The notes: generated from the sequence alone by a model not told the origin. A stretch of DNA of 64,000 bases from Anaerolineales bacterium (GCA_020634885.1 JACKAW010000006.1:124001-188000); one strand, 5' to 3'. Numbered from the stretch's first letter, positions 1-7,851 are shown. Made by a program: numbers and translations.

Positions 1-1
1 G

Positions 2-1330
2 CGCTGGGAAGATATTGCCGCTACTATTGCATTGATCTTACTCTTTGCAGCATTTGTGCCCATGTATTTCTACCGTAAACCGCGCGCTGTTCATTTAAAC
101 AACCCGAAGAACCTCGTCATCATCGCCTTGATCTTCATCATTTTTCTGGGAGGCGCGCGCCTGTTTGCCGAACGGACGTTGGCGCCTTATGCCTACCCCA
201 TTCAGGCGGCATCACTATTATTCACTGCCTTATTCAGTCTCGAAGTGGGGCTGGTCTTCTCCATTCCGCTTGCAATACTGGCAGCATTTGGTTTGCCCAA
301 TTCTGGCGATCTGATCTTCTACTACCTGTTCTCTTCATTGATGGGTATTCTTGCACTTGGACCCGCCCGCCGCTTCTGGGGCTTTTTGCGGGCAGGTATT
401 GCCATTTCGCTTTCGGGGGCAGCCACATTACTGGCTTTTCGAATTCCGCTCATCACTCTCGATTGGGTTGGCATTCTTCAACTCACCGGCGCAATCGCTT
501 TTGCCGGTTTTGCTGCGGCAAGCATCACCCTTCTGCTCCAATACATGCTTGCTCAATTGCTCGGAATTACCACCGCCCTTCAACTGCTCGATATTTCACG
601 TCCCGACTTCCCCCTCCTGCAATTCCTTTTGCGGAGCGCGCCCGGCACCTACCAGCATAGTTTACAAGTAGCGAACCTTGCTGAACAAGCCGCTGAAAAG
701 ATCGGCGCTGACCCGTTGCTTACTAGAGTGGGGGCGTTGTTCCACGATATTGGCAAGGCAACCAATCCCAATTTCTTTATTGAGAATCAAGTGGTCGAAA
801 ACCTTGATTCTCACAAAGAATCAGACCCGCAGGAGGTTTCTGCCACCATCGTCCGCCACGTTACCGATGGGCTGTTACTTGCAAAAAAACACCGCCTGCC
901 TGTTCGGCTTCAAGATTTCATCCTTGAACACCACGGCACACTCATCACACACTTTCAATACAACCAGGCAGTACAAGCCGCTGATGGCGATGTGACCAAA
1001 GTGGATATTGAAAAATTCCGCTACCCGGGTCCGCGCCCCGCTTCGCGCGAAACCGCCCTGCTCATGCTGGCAGATGCCACCGAAGCTCGCGCCCGTGCAG
1101 AACGCCCTGCCAAAGACGATGAAATTCGCGCATTGGTCGGCAGTGTGATCCAAACCGTGCAGAAATTTCACCAACTCGATGACACCCTGCTCACCCTGCG
1201 TGACTTGAGCCTCATCACCGAATCCTTCGTCACCACCCTGCGCGGCACCTACCATCCACGCATCCAATACCCCAAAGCCCCCACACACGATCAAGATTCA
1301 ACCATGATCACCCCAAAGAAAACAAAATGA
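2..1330 (+). CDS. pgpH: 7TM-HD cyclic di-AMP phosphodiesterase, PgpH/YqfF-like (5' end outside the window)
   Basis: Membrane-bound HD-domain hydrolase; characterised PgpH-type members degrade c-di-AMP at the cytoplasmic face. The frame is already open at base 2 and reads through a TTG at 32, so the true start and the usual extracytoplasmic 7TMR-HDED domain lie to the left. Visible here are about seven hydrophobic segments (bases ~25-570) followed by the HD domain. HSLQVANLA carries the first metal His, GALFHDIGKATNP the HD pair, LEHHG a further His, and ALLMLADATEARAR the C-terminal conserved helix. The stop overlaps the ybeY start as ATGA, which suggests translational coupling. The order pgpH-ybeY-dgkA is a commonly conserved cluster and supports the call. 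Family assignment is firm; substrate is inferred. Confidence 0.88.
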   Translation, partial: RWEDIAATIALILLFAAFVPMYFYRKPRAVHLNNPKNLVIIALIFIIFLGGARLFAERTLAPYAYPIQAASLLFTALFSLEVGLVFSIPLAILAAFGLPNSGDLIFYYLFSSLMGILALGPARRFWGFLRAGIAISLSGAATLLAFRIPLITLDWVGILQLTGAIAFAGFAAASITLLLQYMLAQLLGITTALQLLDISRPDFPLLQFLLRSAPGTYQHSLQVANLAEQAAEKIGADPLLTRVGALFHDIGKATNPNFFIENQVVENLDSHKESDPQEVSATIVRHVTDGLLLAKKHRLPVRLQDFILEHHGTLITHFQYNQAVQAADGDVTKVDIEKFRYPGPRPASRETALLMLADATEARARAERPAKDDEIRALVGSVIQTVQKFHQLDDTLLTLRDLSLITESFVTTLRGTYHPRIQYPKAPTHDQDSTMITPKKTK

Positions 1331-1797
1331 TAAATATTGACAATCAAATGGACTTCCGCGATACCGCCCTGCTCGAACGGGCGGCGCTTGTTACCCTTGA
1401 AACCGTCTCGCCTCAAAACCCAGACCTCGAACCGGATTCTGCCACCGCAGATATGACCATCGTCCTGACCGATGACCGCCAACTGCACGAACTCAATGTC
1501 GATTACCTCGGCGTGGATGCCCCCACCGATGTACTCTCCTTTCCCGCAGGTGAAGTAGACCCAGAAACCGAAGTGCTCTACCTTGGCGATATTGCCATCT
1601 CCATTCCGCGCGCCGCACAACAGGCGCAAACCGGCGGGCATTCAGTTGAAGCCGAAGTGCAGCTTTTGGTGATACATGGAACTCTGCACCTGCTGGGCTA
1701 CGATCACGGCACGGATGAAGAAAAAGCCGTCATGTGGGCAGAGCAAGCCAAAGTCTTGGAAAGACTCGGGCTTTCACGTATCACCATTCAGGAATAA
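1327..1797 (+). CDS. ybeY: Endoribonuclease YbeY (rRNA maturation factor)
   Basis: Single-strand-specific metallo-endoribonuclease that acts in 16S rRNA 3' end maturation and ribosome quality control in the cytoplasm. The diagnostic zinc motif HGTLHLLGYDHGTDEE is present near residues 116-131, giving the H-x3-H-x5-H ligand set. The upstream segment TDDRQLHELNVDYLGVDAPTDVLSFP matches the conserved core of the family in order and spacing. Length (156 residues) is normal. The ATG at 1327 overlaps the upstream stop by four bases, so the start is well supported. It is followed three bases later by dgkA. Confidence 0.95.
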   Translation: MINIDNQMDFRDTALLERAALVTLETVSPQNPDLEPDSATADMTIVLTDDRQLHELNVDYLGVDAPTDVLSFPAGEVDPETEVLYLGDIAISIPRAAQQAQTGGHSVEAEVQLLVIHGTLHLLGYDHGTDEEKAVMWAEQAKVLERLGLSRITIQE

Positions 1798-1800
1798 GGC

Positions 1801-2190
1801 GTGGCAGAATTCATTCGCTCACGCATCCTATCCTTTAAATATGCGTTTCAAGGCTGGGGGTATGCCATGCGCACCCAGCGCAATGTGTGGATTCATAGCA
1901 CAATTGCCACCATTGTTTTTTTTGTAGGGCTGTGGCTGCATCTCCCCGCGCGTGATTGGGCGGTCATCATCCTTACAGGGGCAATGGTATTTGCGGCTGA
2001 ATTTATGAACACCGCCATCGAAGCCGTTGTAGACCTCGCTACATCCGAACATCATCCACTTGCCAAAATTGGAAAAGACGTAGGCGCAGCGGCAGTTCTT
2101 GTAGCAGCCATGGCGGCTGTCCTTGTTGGCTTATTAATTCTCGGTCCGCCCCTGTGGCTAAAACTTTTACCCCTAATCTCTAATCTCTAA
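1801..2190 (+). CDS. dgkA: Diacylglycerol kinase / undecaprenol kinase family membrane protein
   Basis: Small integral membrane lipid kinase. In Gram-positive-type bacteria this family mostly phosphorylates undecaprenol rather than diacylglycerol; which applies here cannot be told from sequence. Three hydrophobic helices are visible, and the family signature EFMNTAIEAVVDL followed by HPLAKIGKDVGAAAVL carries the catalytic Glu and the metal and ATP contacts. Start is GTG three bases after the ybeY stop. The C-terminal tail (LPLISNL) is encoded by a low-complexity CTAATCT tract that continues past the stop, so the end of this protein appears to be repeat-derived. Confidence 0.92.
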   Translation: MAEFIRSRILSFKYAFQGWGYAMRTQRNVWIHSTIATIVFFVGLWLHLPARDWAVIILTGAMVFAAEFMNTAIEAVVDLATSEHHPLAKIGKDVGAAAVLVAAMAAVLVGLLILGPPLWLKLLPLISNL

Positions 2191-2197
2191 TTTCTGG
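2165..2197 (+). repeat. Low-complexity CTAATCTCTAAT tract
   Basis: A tandem of CTAATCT units spans the last codons of dgkA and the gap before the next gene. A related tract (AATCTCC/AATCTCT) lies between dnaK and dnaJ at about 59119-59172. It appears to be one of several text-like repeat families in this genome and supplies the dgkA stop codon. Confidence 0.6.
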
Positions 2198-2210
2198 AGT
2201 TTTCCCCCTC

Positions 2211-3065
2211 ATGACTTTATCTTTCAAATTCGGTACGGTTGGCTCTCCTGCTGGCACACCCAAAAAACCAGGTGGCACCGTTGGCGCAATAGCCTTCAGC
2301 AAAAGCATCGGCTTGGATACACTCGAATTGGGCTGGGTGCAATCGGTTCGCGTGACCGAAGCGACCTGTGCCTTGATCAAAGCCGCGGGCAAAGAGCATG
2401 GTGTTGCGTTGAGCGTCCACGCCCCGTACTTCATCAACCTGAATGCCAATGCCGAAGAATGGCCCAAATCACGCAAACGCCTGATGGATGCGGCTCACTA
2501 CGGCAATCTGGCTGGCACAACAGATATCATCTTTCATCCGGGTTCTTACTTTGGCAATGACCCCGCCGACGTGTTGAAGATCGCCCTTCCGCGCCTTGCA
2601 GCCTGTGTAAAAGAGCTGCAAAAGAACGGCGATAACGTCACCCTGCGCCCCGAGACAATGGGCAAATCTGCCATGCTTGGCTCATTTGAAGATGCACTTA
2701 TCATGAGCAAGGAAGTGGACATGGTGCAGCCCTGCCTCGATTTCGCCCACCTGCACGCCCGCCCGGGCGATGGTTCAATGAACACCTATGATGAGTGGTC
2801 GCGTCTGCTCGAAAAATACGGCAAGACACTTGGCAGCAAAGCGCTAAAAAAACTGCACATTCACCTCTCTGGCATAGAATATGGACCGAAAGGGGAGAAA
2901 CACCACCTGCCGCTTGCCGAAGCCGACCTCGATATGAAAGCCCTCTTCAAAGCCCTGCATGAATTCGGTTGCGGCGGGCGCATCATGTGCGAAAGCCCCA
3001 TCATGGAAGAAGATGCCCTCGTGATGAAAAAGACCTGGATGAAAGTAAGCGGGGACGTTATATAA
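2211..3065 (+). CDS. Endonuclease IV-like TIM-barrel protein (AP endonuclease family 2)
   Basis: Predicted zinc-dependent TIM-barrel phosphodiesterase of the Nfo / AP-endonuclease-2 superfamily, for repair of abasic sites. Metal-ligand blocks appear in the expected order: LSVHAPYFINL (His), IIFHPGSYFG (His), TLRPETMGK (Glu), CLDFAHLHAR (Asp, His), HIHLSGIEYG (His), and IMCESPIMEED (Glu). The length of 284 is close to the family norm. The divergent N-terminus resembles archaeal-type endonuclease IV more than E. coli Nfo, so a variant substrate is possible. TCTGGAG ahead of the ATG is the ribosome binding site. It stands between dgkA and a lipoprotein gene with its own promoter. Confidence 0.82.
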   Translation: MTLSFKFGTVGSPAGTPKKPGGTVGAIAFSKSIGLDTLELGWVQSVRVTEATCALIKAAGKEHGVALSVHAPYFINLNANAEEWPKSRKRLMDAAHYGNLAGTTDIIFHPGSYFGNDPADVLKIALPRLAACVKELQKNGDNVTLRPETMGKSAMLGSFEDALIMSKEVDMVQPCLDFAHLHARPGDGSMNTYDEWSRLLEKYGKTLGSKALKKLHIHLSGIEYGPKGEKHHLPLAEADLDMKALFKALHEFGCGGRIMCESPIMEEDALVMKKTWMKVSGDVI

Positions 3066-3066
3066 T
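3061..3066 (+). promoter_or_regulatory. Probable -10 box ahead of the lipoprotein gene
   Basis: A perfect TATAAT overlaps the stop of the endonuclease gene, with TCTGGAG about 15 bases ahead of the GTG start at 3096. No good -35 is visible. Confidence 0.4.
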
Positions 3067-3095
3067 ACCCAGACCTTAATTTCTGGAGAATTTCA

Positions 3096-4115
3096 GTGCG
3101 CGTTAAACAATTCTTTTTTATATTTCTGACCATTGTCATTTTGACAGCCTGCGGCGGGGATGAACTCACCGAAGTTCCGCCTCCGACGGTTGTCCCGTCT
3201 CATACCCCGCCGCCAACGGCTACCACCATCCCAACCTTATCCACACCGTTGGCGTTGCTCATCCTCCCCGCCAACATAGACCAGCCCACCTCAGACCTCT
3301 ACCAAAAAACCGTTTACGATCTCGCACTGGCTTCGGGCTTCCGCTTTCAAGTTCGCAACGGCATCACACCCCAAGACCTCGCTGACCCGAACTTAAAGGT
3401 TGTCATTGCCCTGCCGCCTGACCCAGGCGTGGTCAATTACGCTGCCACTGCGCCCAATGTGCAGTTCTTAGCCGTAAACATCCCCGATATAACAGCAGGT
3501 GGTAATGTCAGCGTACTGGCGCCCAACACACAGGATGAACTTCCTGCGTTTCTGGCAGGGTACACCCTCGCCATGCTCATTGACGAATACCGCGTCGGTA
3601 TGCTTTACCCCGAAGGCAACCCCGCCGCAACAAACGCGGCTGCAGCTTTCGAGAATGGTGCGCATTACTATTGCGGCTTGTGTGACGGCATATATATTGA
3701 CCCCATCGAATATCCCACCTTTCAAGCCATACCCGCCAACGAAGACCCCGCTAAATTCGGTGGATATGCCAGCATCCTCATCACCGAACAACGCGTGGCT
3801 GGGTTATACATCTACCCCTCCCTTGCCAGTGACGACTTCCTTTCATATGTGGGTTCACAAGGTGTGTACCTGATCGGCACCTCACGCCCTGAGCCACGCC
3901 CCGGCGGGTGGGTGATGACCATTACCCCCGATACCATCAAAGCGATCCAAACAGCCTGGCCCCAACTGATCGCCGGGCAGGGTGGGCAGAGCGTTCAATC
4001 TCCGCTTGGTATTTCAGATGTAGATACAGGAATTCTGTCAGAAGCCAAACTGCGGGTGGTACAAGAAACCCTCGACGCCCTGATTGCCGGACGTATCCGA
4101 ACGACAGGTCCGTAA
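3096..4115 (+). CDS. BMP-family-like substrate-binding lipoprotein
   Basis: Secreted lipoprotein, probably the solute-binding part of an ABC uptake system or a sensor derived from one. The N-terminus is a classic type II signal (hydrophobic stretch, then the lipobox LTAC with Cys at residue ~19), followed by a Thr/Pro-rich linker. The mature part has the alternating pattern of a type I periplasmic-binding fold, with VVIALPPDPGVVNYAA, FLAVNIPD and FLAGYTLAMLIDEYRVGML resembling the basic-membrane-protein (BMP/Med) family. GTG start with TGGAG upstream. No permease or ATPase gene lies beside it, so the partner is unknown. Confidence 0.75.
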   Translation: MRVKQFFFIFLTIVILTACGGDELTEVPPPTVVPSHTPPPTATTIPTLSTPLALLILPANIDQPTSDLYQKTVYDLALASGFRFQVRNGITPQDLADPNLKVVIALPPDPGVVNYAATAPNVQFLAVNIPDITAGGNVSVLAPNTQDELPAFLAGYTLAMLIDEYRVGMLYPEGNPAATNAAAAFENGAHYYCGLCDGIYIDPIEYPTFQAIPANEDPAKFGGYASILITEQRVAGLYIYPSLASDDFLSYVGSQGVYLIGTSRPEPRPGGWVMTITPDTIKAIQTAWPQLIAGQGGQSVQSPLGISDVDTGILSEAKLRVVQETLDALIAGRIRTTGP

Positions 4116-4116
4116 A

Positions 4117-4153
4117 AAAAATCTCTGCGAACTTTTTCGCAGAGATTTTTTTA
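4117..4153. terminator. Bidirectional intrinsic terminator
   Basis: A 12-bp perfect stem (AATCTCTGCGAA at 4120-4131 with TTCGCAGAGATT at 4136-4147) is flanked by A and T runs on both sides. It serves the + strand lipoprotein gene and the convergent minus-strand receiver gene. Confidence 0.92.
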
Positions 4154-4178
4154 TAAAAAATAGAAGATGGATTATCAA

Positions 4179-4616
4179 TCACGCCCAAACCTGTGTAGAT
4201 TGTCTGCGAGGTACGATCCAATCATGCCGCGCCAACCATGCAAGAGATTTCACCAACAAAGCCATCGGGCTGATATTCGAGGTGATGGTCTCATCCACAC
4301 CGGCGCGGTGATATTCCAATACATTTACATTTTTATAACCTGTATTCATCAGCAATAATGTGCCGTTCGTAGTAGATCGAAGGTCGCGGCATAGCTTCAG
4401 CAGCTCATTTTCAGGGAGGTCTAGATCAATAATGATCAGTTTCGGCGCGATCAGGCTTGCGGTTGTCTTGCCATTATTGGAATCTGTTTCGCTTATGACA
4501 AGGCAGTTACGCTGCTCAAAGAGAGAATGCCAGACCCGAAGCATATCTTCATCCTGCGAAATGATCAAAACGGTATTCATGTCACTTTCATTTGGAGAGA
4601 GTTTATTTGCGGTCAT
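4179..4616 (-). CDS. Degenerate response-regulator receiver protein
   Basis: Stand-alone REC-fold protein of about 145 residues. The beta-alpha pattern is clear: TVLIISQDEDMLRVWHSL, then IIDLDLPENELLKLCRDLRS with a possible phospho-acceptor Asp. The site where receivers carry the invariant Lys (normally ITKPF) reads ITSNIS, so the Lys is missing and the T-loop is altered. Phosphorylation-dependent switching is therefore doubtful. The start is taken at the ATG at 4616 after an AGAGGA site; an in-frame upstream ATG at 4703 would add a tail with no receiver similarity. It is transcribed alone and ends at the shared terminator. Function unknown. Confidence 0.65.
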   Translation of the reverse strand: MTANKLSPNESDMNTVLIISQDEDMLRVWHSLFEQRNCLVISETDSNNGKTTASLIAPKLIIIDLDLPENELLKLCRDLRSTTNGTLLLMNTGYKNVNVLEYHRAGVDETITSNISPMALLVKSLAWLARHDWIVPRRQSTQVWA

Positions 4617-4685
4617 CATGTCCTCTTTGCTAACTGTGTCGTTTCGTGTGTTGAAAAAGGTTCTCCTATCCCCCAAATATCCTGC

Positions 4686-4715
4686 TTGACGCGTCTCTGG
4701 CACTCGTGTTAAACT
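4686..4715 (+). promoter_or_regulatory. Promoter for the leader-peptide / acetyltransferase transcript
   Basis: TTGACG (4686-4691), an 18-base spacer and TAAACT (4710-4715). It would give a leader RNA of about 240 bases before the acetyltransferase start at 4966. Confidence 0.55.
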
Positions 4716-4762
4716 TCACATACCTGAACAACAGGAATTTCCACGAAAGGAGCGCACTACCC

Positions 4763-4846
4763 ATGTTCATACGCAAGTTCCAGGTCGTCCTTGCCTCCGG
4801 TTTCACCGGTGCCGTCGATATCCGTAGTGCGTCTGTACGTCGTTAG
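4763..4846 (+). CDS. Putative 27-residue leader peptide in an attenuator-like region
   Basis: A short frame (MFIRKFQVVLASGF..., ending SASVRR) has a strong ribosome site (AAAGGAG) six to eight bases before its ATG. Its stop is followed at once by two hairpin/T-run elements and then the GNAT gene. CGCACTAC just upstream of its ATG (4753-4760) is perfectly complementary to GTAGTGCG inside its end (4824-4831), so the ribosome site region can pair with the distal frame. There is no run of a single amino acid, which argues against amino-acid attenuation and leaves translation-arrest (antibiotic-type) attenuation as the better model. That it is translated is inference. Confidence 0.5.
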   Translation: MFIRKFQVVLASGFTGAVDIRSASVRR

Positions 4847-4864
4847 GCTTTTTTTGAAACCCTG

Positions 4865-4903
4865 CGACCACGGCGCACCCAGCCCCGTGGTCGTTTCTTT
4901 TTA
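4865..4903 (+). terminator. Leader terminator 1
   Basis: CGACCACGG (4865-4873) pairs perfectly with CCGTGGTCG (4885-4893), followed by TTTCTTTTT. It lies between the leader frame and the acetyltransferase gene. GCGACC of its left arm (4864-4869) can instead pair with GGTCGC at 4915-4920, which would open both this hairpin and the next. Confidence 0.75.
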
Positions 4904-4912
4904 ACCCCTAAT

Positions 4913-4948
4913 GCGGTCGCGGAGCATCCTCTTGTGACCGCTTTTTTT
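4913..4948 (+). terminator. Leader terminator 2
   Basis: GCGGTC (4913-4918) pairs with GACCGC (4936-4941), followed by seven T. It is the second of two tandem terminator-like hairpins in the leader; its left arm overlaps the sequence that can compete for terminator 1. Confidence 0.6.
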
Positions 4949-4965
4949 GTTCAAGGAAAAATATT

Positions 4966-5544
4966 ATGTACGCCATACACCCCCAGTTATTTGAAGCACA
5001 GGATATCCGCTTCGGACCGATAGACCATGAAGCACATCCCCATATTGAAGCCCGCTGGACGCACGACGCCGAATTTATGGATTTTATGGAGTTGGGTTCA
5101 GCACAACCGCTTTCACCTGAAATGGTGAGAGTGCAATATGAAGCCATCGAAAAAGAGATAAGCACGCAGAAAGACCTCTTCTATTTCACCATCCGCGCAA
5201 AGGATGATGACCGGCTGATCGGTAAAGCCATTCTCGAATATGTAAATTGGACAAATGGCAATGCCTACCTTCGGCTTGGCATTGGTGAGGCTGAATTTCG
5301 CCATAAAGGCTATGGTTCTCAAGCGCTGCACCTTCTGCTGCAATACGCATTTGTTGAATTAAACCTTTTTCGCGTAACGGCAGTCGTCCCTGCCTACAAT
5401 GAAGATGCACTGCATTTGTTGCAAAAATTCAACTTTATGGAAGAAGTGCGCCGCCCAAATGCCATGCACTACAACGGCGCATTTTGGGACATCGTCTGCT
5501 ACGGCTTGTTAAAAACCGAATGGGTAGAATCAACTTCAATTTAA
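4966..5544 (+). CDS. GNAT acetyltransferase, RimJ/RimL type
   Basis: Acetyl-CoA-dependent N-acetyltransferase with the RimJ/RimL layout: an N-terminal segment IRFGPIDHEAHPHIEARW, the central strand LIGKAILEYVNW, and the acetyl-CoA loop region RHKGYGSQALHLLLQYAF near residues 110-127. The C-terminal VVPAYNEDALHLLQKFNFMEEVRRP is also typical. Members acetylate ribosomal protein N-termini or small amines, including antibiotics. It follows a leader peptide and two terminator-like hairpins, which suggests inducible expression and makes a resistance or stress role worth considering. AAGGAAAA precedes the ATG. The double-GNAT gene follows 57 bases later. Confidence 0.85.
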   Translation: MYAIHPQLFEAQDIRFGPIDHEAHPHIEARWTHDAEFMDFMELGSAQPLSPEMVRVQYEAIEKEISTQKDLFYFTIRAKDDDRLIGKAILEYVNWTNGNAYLRLGIGEAEFRHKGYGSQALHLLLQYAFVELNLFRVTAVVPAYNEDALHLLQKFNFMEEVRRPNAMHYNGAFWDIVCYGLLKTEWVESTSI

Positions 5545-5601
5545 GGATGATGCGATCTTGTCCAAAAAAGAAGGTTGACCCAAATTGAAAGGAAATCCAA
5601 A

Positions 5602-6597
5602 ATGACTGAAATCACGCCTCTTGACCCAAGCTTGAACCTGCGTGGTGTGACCCCGGCAGATGCCAACGCTGTAGCCGGGTTGATCTATGCCGTCTGCGAA
5701 GCGGATGGCGATACCACCGTTGCCGATACGCCAGAAGACCTGCTTCACCAATGGGAAGAAGATGGCTTTAACCCAGAGACAGATGCCTTCCTTGTAGAGA
5801 CCCCGGAGGGGGAGGTGGTTGGCTTCGAAGTTCTTTCAAATGAAAAAGATTTTGTTCACTATGCCACCGATGGTTATGTTCACCCTAATTTTCAAAAGCG
5901 CGGCATAGGTTCTGCTCTGTTGCAGCGTGTGGAAGTTCGCGCGCGCGAAATGATGAAATCTGCAAACCCCGAATTGCGGGTTTATTTGCAAAGCACATTC
6001 GATGGCAAGGATGAACCCGGAAAAGAATTGCACATCAATATGGGGTATGAATTTATTCGCTACTTCTGGCGTATGGAAATCAACCTGACAGAAAAACCGC
6101 CCATGCCCGAATTTCCGGCTGGTATTGAACTACGCCCCTTCAATAAAGAAACTGATGCGCAATTGCTTTGGCAGGCAGATAACGAAGCGTTTAGCGAGCA
6201 TTGGGGCACCCATGATTCGACCTTTGAAGAATGGTGCTTTTGGAAGTTTGAACGCCCCGAATTTGACCCTACCCTGTGGTTTATTGCCTGGGATGGTGAC
6301 CAGATCGCCGGTTTTACCCAGAACCGTTACCGTAATGGGATTGGTTGGGTGGGGACGTTGGGCGTCTTGAAACCCTGGCGAAAAATGGGTTTGGGCTTGG
6401 CATTGCTTCAGCACGCATTTGGCAGGTTTTATGCGCGTGACACGAAAACCATTGGGCTGGGGGTGGATGCCTCCAATACCACCGGCGCAACTCGCCTCTA
6501 TCAACGCGCTGGGATGCGTGTAGCAAGCGAGTTTGTCACCTACGAAAAGGAACTTCGCCCGGGAAAAGAGATGGAAAGCGCCAAAAAACGTGTTTAA
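5602..6597 (+). CDS. Tandem-GNAT acetyltransferase (mycothiol-synthase-like architecture)
   Basis: Two GNAT domains in one chain of 331 residues. The first contains YVHPNFQKRGIGSALLQRVEVRAREM (R/Q-x-x-G-x-G/A loop QKRGIG), the second VLKPWRKMGLGLALLQHAFGRF (WRKMGLG) followed by ASNTTGATRLYQRAGMRV, the usual C-terminal NxxAxxLYxxxGF-like motif. Double-GNAT proteins include mycothiol synthase and sugar or amine acetyltransferases; the substrate here is not predictable. The start is set at the ATG at 5602 after AGGAAAT; an upstream TTG at 5575 lacks a site. It is probably cotranscribed with the preceding acetyltransferase. Confidence 0.83.
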   Translation: MTEITPLDPSLNLRGVTPADANAVAGLIYAVCEADGDTTVADTPEDLLHQWEEDGFNPETDAFLVETPEGEVVGFEVLSNEKDFVHYATDGYVHPNFQKRGIGSALLQRVEVRAREMMKSANPELRVYLQSTFDGKDEPGKELHINMGYEFIRYFWRMEINLTEKPPMPEFPAGIELRPFNKETDAQLLWQADNEAFSEHWGTHDSTFEEWCFWKFERPEFDPTLWFIAWDGDQIAGFTQNRYRNGIGWVGTLGVLKPWRKMGLGLALLQHAFGRFYARDTKTIGLGVDASNTTGATRLYQRAGMRVASEFVTYEKELRPGKEMESAKKRV

Positions 6598-6708
6598 AGC
6601 GGCGGTACCTTTGAGCCATCAAAATAGAAAGAAAATAGATTCGCAACAGAGAAAATTTCGGTGTAGAATCAAGCGGTATTAAGAGTACATTTACGAGAGG
6701 TCAATTTC

Positions 6709-7170
6709 ATGATCAATTTGCGTTGTCTATACTGTCAGACACCCTTCACTGTGGGACGTGCTGAAATGCTTACGGCTCTCATCACTATGGATGAGAAGCA
6801 TCAAAACCATTACGATGCGCATTGCCCGCGCTGCCGCCGTGCCAATTCCATTTCGCGCCAGCGGATGGAGCTGTTCTTCCCAAATTGGCGTGAAGCTGCC
6901 AAAAATCTGCCCGCTGTTCCGGCAGATGATGTGGCAACCTCAACCGATTTGAAAACCGAACCTTTGCCGAAATCGGTCAAAAGTGCGGCTGGGAAAAGCC
7001 CCGCTAAAAAGACGGTTGCCAGCAAAAAAGCGCCTGCTGAAAAGAAACCGGCTGCAACCAAAAAGCCTGCGGAGAAGAAGCCAGCCGCTAAAAAACCGGC
7101 TGCTTCAAAAACATCCACTACCAAGTCCGCTTCAAAGTCTACTGAGAAAAAGACCCCGAAGAAAAAATAA
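6709..7170 (+). CDS. Zinc-ribbon protein with Lys/Ala/Pro-rich histone-H1-like tail
   Basis: The first ~55 residues form a treble-clef-like zinc ribbon with two CxxC pairs (RCLYCQTPF and HCPRCRR). From about residue 85 to the end the protein is a low-complexity basic tail of KKPAA/KKPAEKK repeats, as in eukaryotic H1, AlgP-like and Hc1-like DNA-binding tails. Such tails bind DNA or RNA non-specifically, so a nucleoid-associated or RNA-binding role is plausible but inferred. A GAGAGG site precedes the ATG, and a strong terminator follows. A separate promoter is likely in the 111-base gap upstream, where TAGAAT (6664-6669) is the best -10. Confidence 0.72.
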   Translation: MINLRCLYCQTPFTVGRAEMLTALITMDEKHQNHYDAHCPRCRRANSISRQRMELFFPNWREAAKNLPAVPADDVATSTDLKTEPLPKSVKSAAGKSPAKKTVASKKAPAEKKPAATKKPAEKKPAAKKPAASKTSTTKSASKSTEKKTPKKK

Positions 7171-7184
7171 TCTATTGCTAAAAA

Positions 7185-7226
7185 AAATCCCGCAGACGAG
7201 TTTCATCCGCCTGCGGGATTTTTTAT
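7185..7226 (+). terminator. Intrinsic terminator
   Basis: AAATCCCGCAG (7185-7195) pairs with CTGCGGGATTT (7211-7221), followed by more T. It ends the zinc-ribbon gene just before the HAD gene. Confidence 0.9.
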
Positions 7227-7245
7227 GAAATGAGTGAAAACAACC

Positions 7246-7848
7246 ATGAAAATTAAAGCAGTCTTTTTCGATTTTGGCGGCGTGATCCAGCGCACAGAAT
7301 ATCAGTCGCCGCGCCAGCGCCTTGCTGAGCGTTTTGGCATGGAGTATGCGGATATTGATAACATCGTATTTAATAGCCCTACGGCAAAACAGGCAACGGT
7401 GGGGGAGCTTTCGGTGGAAAAACATTGGGAGGCGGTTGCCAAACGGCTGAAGGTTTCCAAAGAAGAGATCGCCGAGGTGGAGCGGGAGTTTTTTGCAGGA
7501 GATGTGGCCGATCATTCCATCCTTGAATATTTGCGTTCGCTGCGTCCGCGTTTTATTACGGGGTTGATCAGCAATGCCTGGTCAGATATGCGTGAATATC
7601 TTGTGCGCCAAAAAATGGATGATGCTTTCGATCACCTTATTATTTCTGCCGAGGTGGGGGTGGCAAAGCCTGAGGCGAAGATATATCAACTTGCGTTGGA
7701 GCAGGCTAAGGTCCAGCCGGGGGCAGCGGTTTTTGTCGATGATGTAGCGGCAAATATTGCCGCCTGTGAGCAGGTCGGCATGAAGGGCATCCTGTTCAAA
7801 GACCCGCAAGAAGCCAGGACACAATTGAAAAAACTTTTGAAAGAATAA
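7246..7848 (+). CDS. HAD-superfamily hydrolase (subfamily IA)
   Basis: Haloacid-dehalogenase-like phosphatase of about 200 residues. Motif I is VFFDFGGV, with the nucleophile Asp but Gly where many phosphatases have the second acid (the DFGGV subgroup, shared with YihX and the epoxide-hydrolase N-terminal domain). Motif II is TGLISNAW, motif III the Lys of VGVAKPEAKIY, and motif IV FVDDVAANIAACEQVGM. A four-helix cap lies between motifs I and II. ATG at 7246 is preferred; a GTG at 7234 in the same frame is possible, and neither has a strong ribosome site. A GNAT gene starts three bases after the stop. Confidence 0.85.
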   Translation: MKIKAVFFDFGGVIQRTEYQSPRQRLAERFGMEYADIDNIVFNSPTAKQATVGELSVEKHWEAVAKRLKVSKEEIAEVEREFFAGDVADHSILEYLRSLRPRFITGLISNAWSDMREYLVRQKMDDAFDHLIISAEVGVAKPEAKIYQLALEQAKVQPGAAVFVDDVAANIAACEQVGMKGILFKDPQEARTQLKKLLKE

Positions 7849-7851
7849 GAT

